This document shows, piece after piece, positions 63,029 through 64,000 of a DNA stretch of 64,000 nt. Source of the DNA: an uncultured Pelagibacteraceae bacterium. Lineage in GTDB: Bacteria > Pseudomonadota > Alphaproteobacteria > Pelagibacterales > Pelagibacteraceae. The stretch covers positions 242,975 to 306,974 of the forward strand of contig CACJHW010000001.1 in the NCBI GenBank assembly GCA_902593285.1, written 5' to 3'. The position numbers and the translations under genes were made by a program. The notes below the pieces were generated by a model. It had not been told where the DNA came from. It searched no databases and saw only the letters and a list, made by a program, of their open reading frames with translations. The stretch's first letter is position 1. Each line of letters begins with the position of its first letter.

Positions 63029-64000
63029 TTAAAGTGCTTTTTTGATTTTTTTTGCAGCATCACTTGAAACCCATTTGCTCCAAACACTTTCTTGTGTTTT
63101 TAGGAATTCAATTGCAGCATCAGCACCTTCAGCTTGGTTTTCACCCATCCAAACTAACATACCGTTCATAACTGGGCCTGGATACGTTCTTTTTTTAAAG
63201 TATTCCATACCAGCATTTCCAGCTGTTTTTTTGAAATTATCAGTTACGATTGTGTAAACTTCAGATTTTGTCCATGAAGTTTTTTTAGGGTTAGCACACT
63301 CTTGCTCTGGTAAAACAATACAACCATCCCAGTTGTCTTTACCACCCCATTCACCCATATCCACAGCTCTCATATCATATTTACCAATAATAGCTGTTGG
63401 TGACCAATAATAACCAAACCAGTTTTCTCCTCGCTCAGCAGCTTTAGCTATTGAACCGTCAAGTCCTGCAGCAGAACCTGTTTCAACAATAGCCCAACCT
63501 TTTGCTTCCATGTCCCAAGCTCTAAAATGGTTTCTGTTACTTAATTCACAGTTCCAGCCTGGAGGACAAATATGGAAACCACCTTTTGATGGATCCTCTG
63601 GGTGAGGAAACAAATCCGGTCTTGCTAAAATAGCTTCAGCAGTTGTTAACTCAGGATGTTTTTTAAGTGTGTGAGGTAATACCCACCAACCTTCACCCAA
63701 ACCAGTAATTGGCGCTTTGTTAAGTGAGTGCATTTTACCTTCATCAACAGCTTTATTCAAAGCGATGATAGCAGCGTTAGCCCAAAACTCTGGAGCAACA
63801 TCTGGCTCACCTTTTTCTTGCATTGATGTAAATGTAGGCATTGTAGCACCAGGCACTAATTCTACTGAACATCCATAACCTTCTTCTAATATGATCTTGT
63901 CAACTTCAGCCATAAAGTTTGCTGAAGCCCAGTTCATATTAGCAATTGTTATATTTCCACAAGCTGCATTCGCAACACTTCCAAAGGAAGTAAGACCAAA
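63029..64000 (-). CDS. proX: Betaine-type ABC transporter substrate-binding protein (5' truncated)
   Basis: Runs off the right edge: the frame stays open from the internal ATG at 63937 to base 64000, adding FGLTSFGSVANAACGNITIAN, which looks like the end of a signal peptide (cut after VANA) and the start of the mature protein. The about 323 visible residues are a ProX/OpuAC-fold protein: NMNWASANFMAEVDK, PTFTSMQEKGEPDVAPEFW, HICPPGWNCEL and ENWFGYYWSPTAIIGKYDM (aromatic cage). It binds quaternary ammonium or related osmolytes; glycine betaine is the usual SAR11 ligand. Confidence 0.92.
   Translation of the reverse strand, partial: FGLTSFGSVANAACGNITIANMNWASANFMAEVDKIILEEGYGCSVELVPGATMPTFTSMQEKGEPDVAPEFWANAAIIALNKAVDEGKMHSLNKAPITGLGEGWWVLPHTLKKHPELTTAEAILARPDLFPHPEDPSKGGFHICPPGWNCELSNRNHFRAWDMEAKGWAIVETGSAAGLDGSIAKAAERGENWFGYYWSPTAIIGKYDMRAVDMGEWGGKDNWDGCIVLPEQECANPKKTSWTKSEVYTIVTDNFKKTAGNAGMEYFKKRTYPGPVMNGMLVWMGENQAEGADAAIEFLKTQESVWSKWVSSDAAKKIKKAL

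Overview
The window reads as a stretch of a streamlined, AT-rich alphaproteobacterial genome, most likely a SAR11 (Pelagibacterales) marine bacterium. The reasons are the strong A/T bias, lysine- and asparagine-rich proteins, near absence of intergenic DNA (largest gaps about 115-142 bases), many overlapping genes, and a gene set typical of SAR11: trimethylamine monooxygenase, TMAO demethylase, a TMAO/betaine ABC transporter with a fused double permease, formate-THF ligase, heterotetrameric sarcosine-oxidase-type dehydrogenase and a betaine-type ABC system. This is inference from content; no marker-gene phylogeny could be run. I found no rRNA, tRNA, CRISPR array, insertion sequence or prophage gene.

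Layout. 1-2.7 kb: end of a PotD-like polyamine-type ABC importer (binding protein cut by the window edge, hairpin terminator, two permeases). 2.7-10 kb: a dehydrogenase/hydratase fusion of fatty-acid type, a secreted putative zinc peptidase and membrane-anchored cyclophilin, an agmatinase-family ureohydrolase, an aldehyde dehydrogenase and an ArgE-type deacetylase, suggesting polyamine/arginine-type catabolism. 10-18.9 kb: housekeeping (CsaA, LysE-type exporter, aconitase, YfgM-like and BamB-like envelope proteins, ZapE, YjbQ, photolyase).

18.9-50.8 kb is a methylated-amine and C1 island. The predicted flow is TMA to TMAO (Tmm), TMAO import (TmoXWV), TMAO to dimethylamine (Tdm), monomethylamine to gamma-glutamylmethylamide and N-methylglutamate (glutamine-synthetase-type ligase plus a three-subunit glutamate-synthase-like MgsABC set), then oxidation by a SoxBDAG/MgdABCD-type enzyme and C1 salvage through formate-THF ligase. 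An Amt transporter, a MarR-like regulator, an Fe-alcohol dehydrogenase and an uncharacterised DAO-family oxidase sit among them. The dimethylamine to monomethylamine step has no recognised gene here.

50.8-55.8 kb: a DMT exporter, small unknown proteins, an Asp/Glu racemase, CspA with hairpins in both flanks, a GNAT and PurEK. 55.8-59.3 kb: an operon of unknown function made of an M19-peptidase-like protein lacking key metal ligands, a 553-residue orphan, a DUF3726 protein and a 55-residue two-CxxC protein. 59.3-64 kb: a small membrane-protein pair, then (minus strand) a betaine-type ABC binding protein and permease followed by a short MetF-like protein and a GcvT/DmdA/LigM-family protein. This is a transporter physically coupled to a predicted THF-dependent demethylation pathway.
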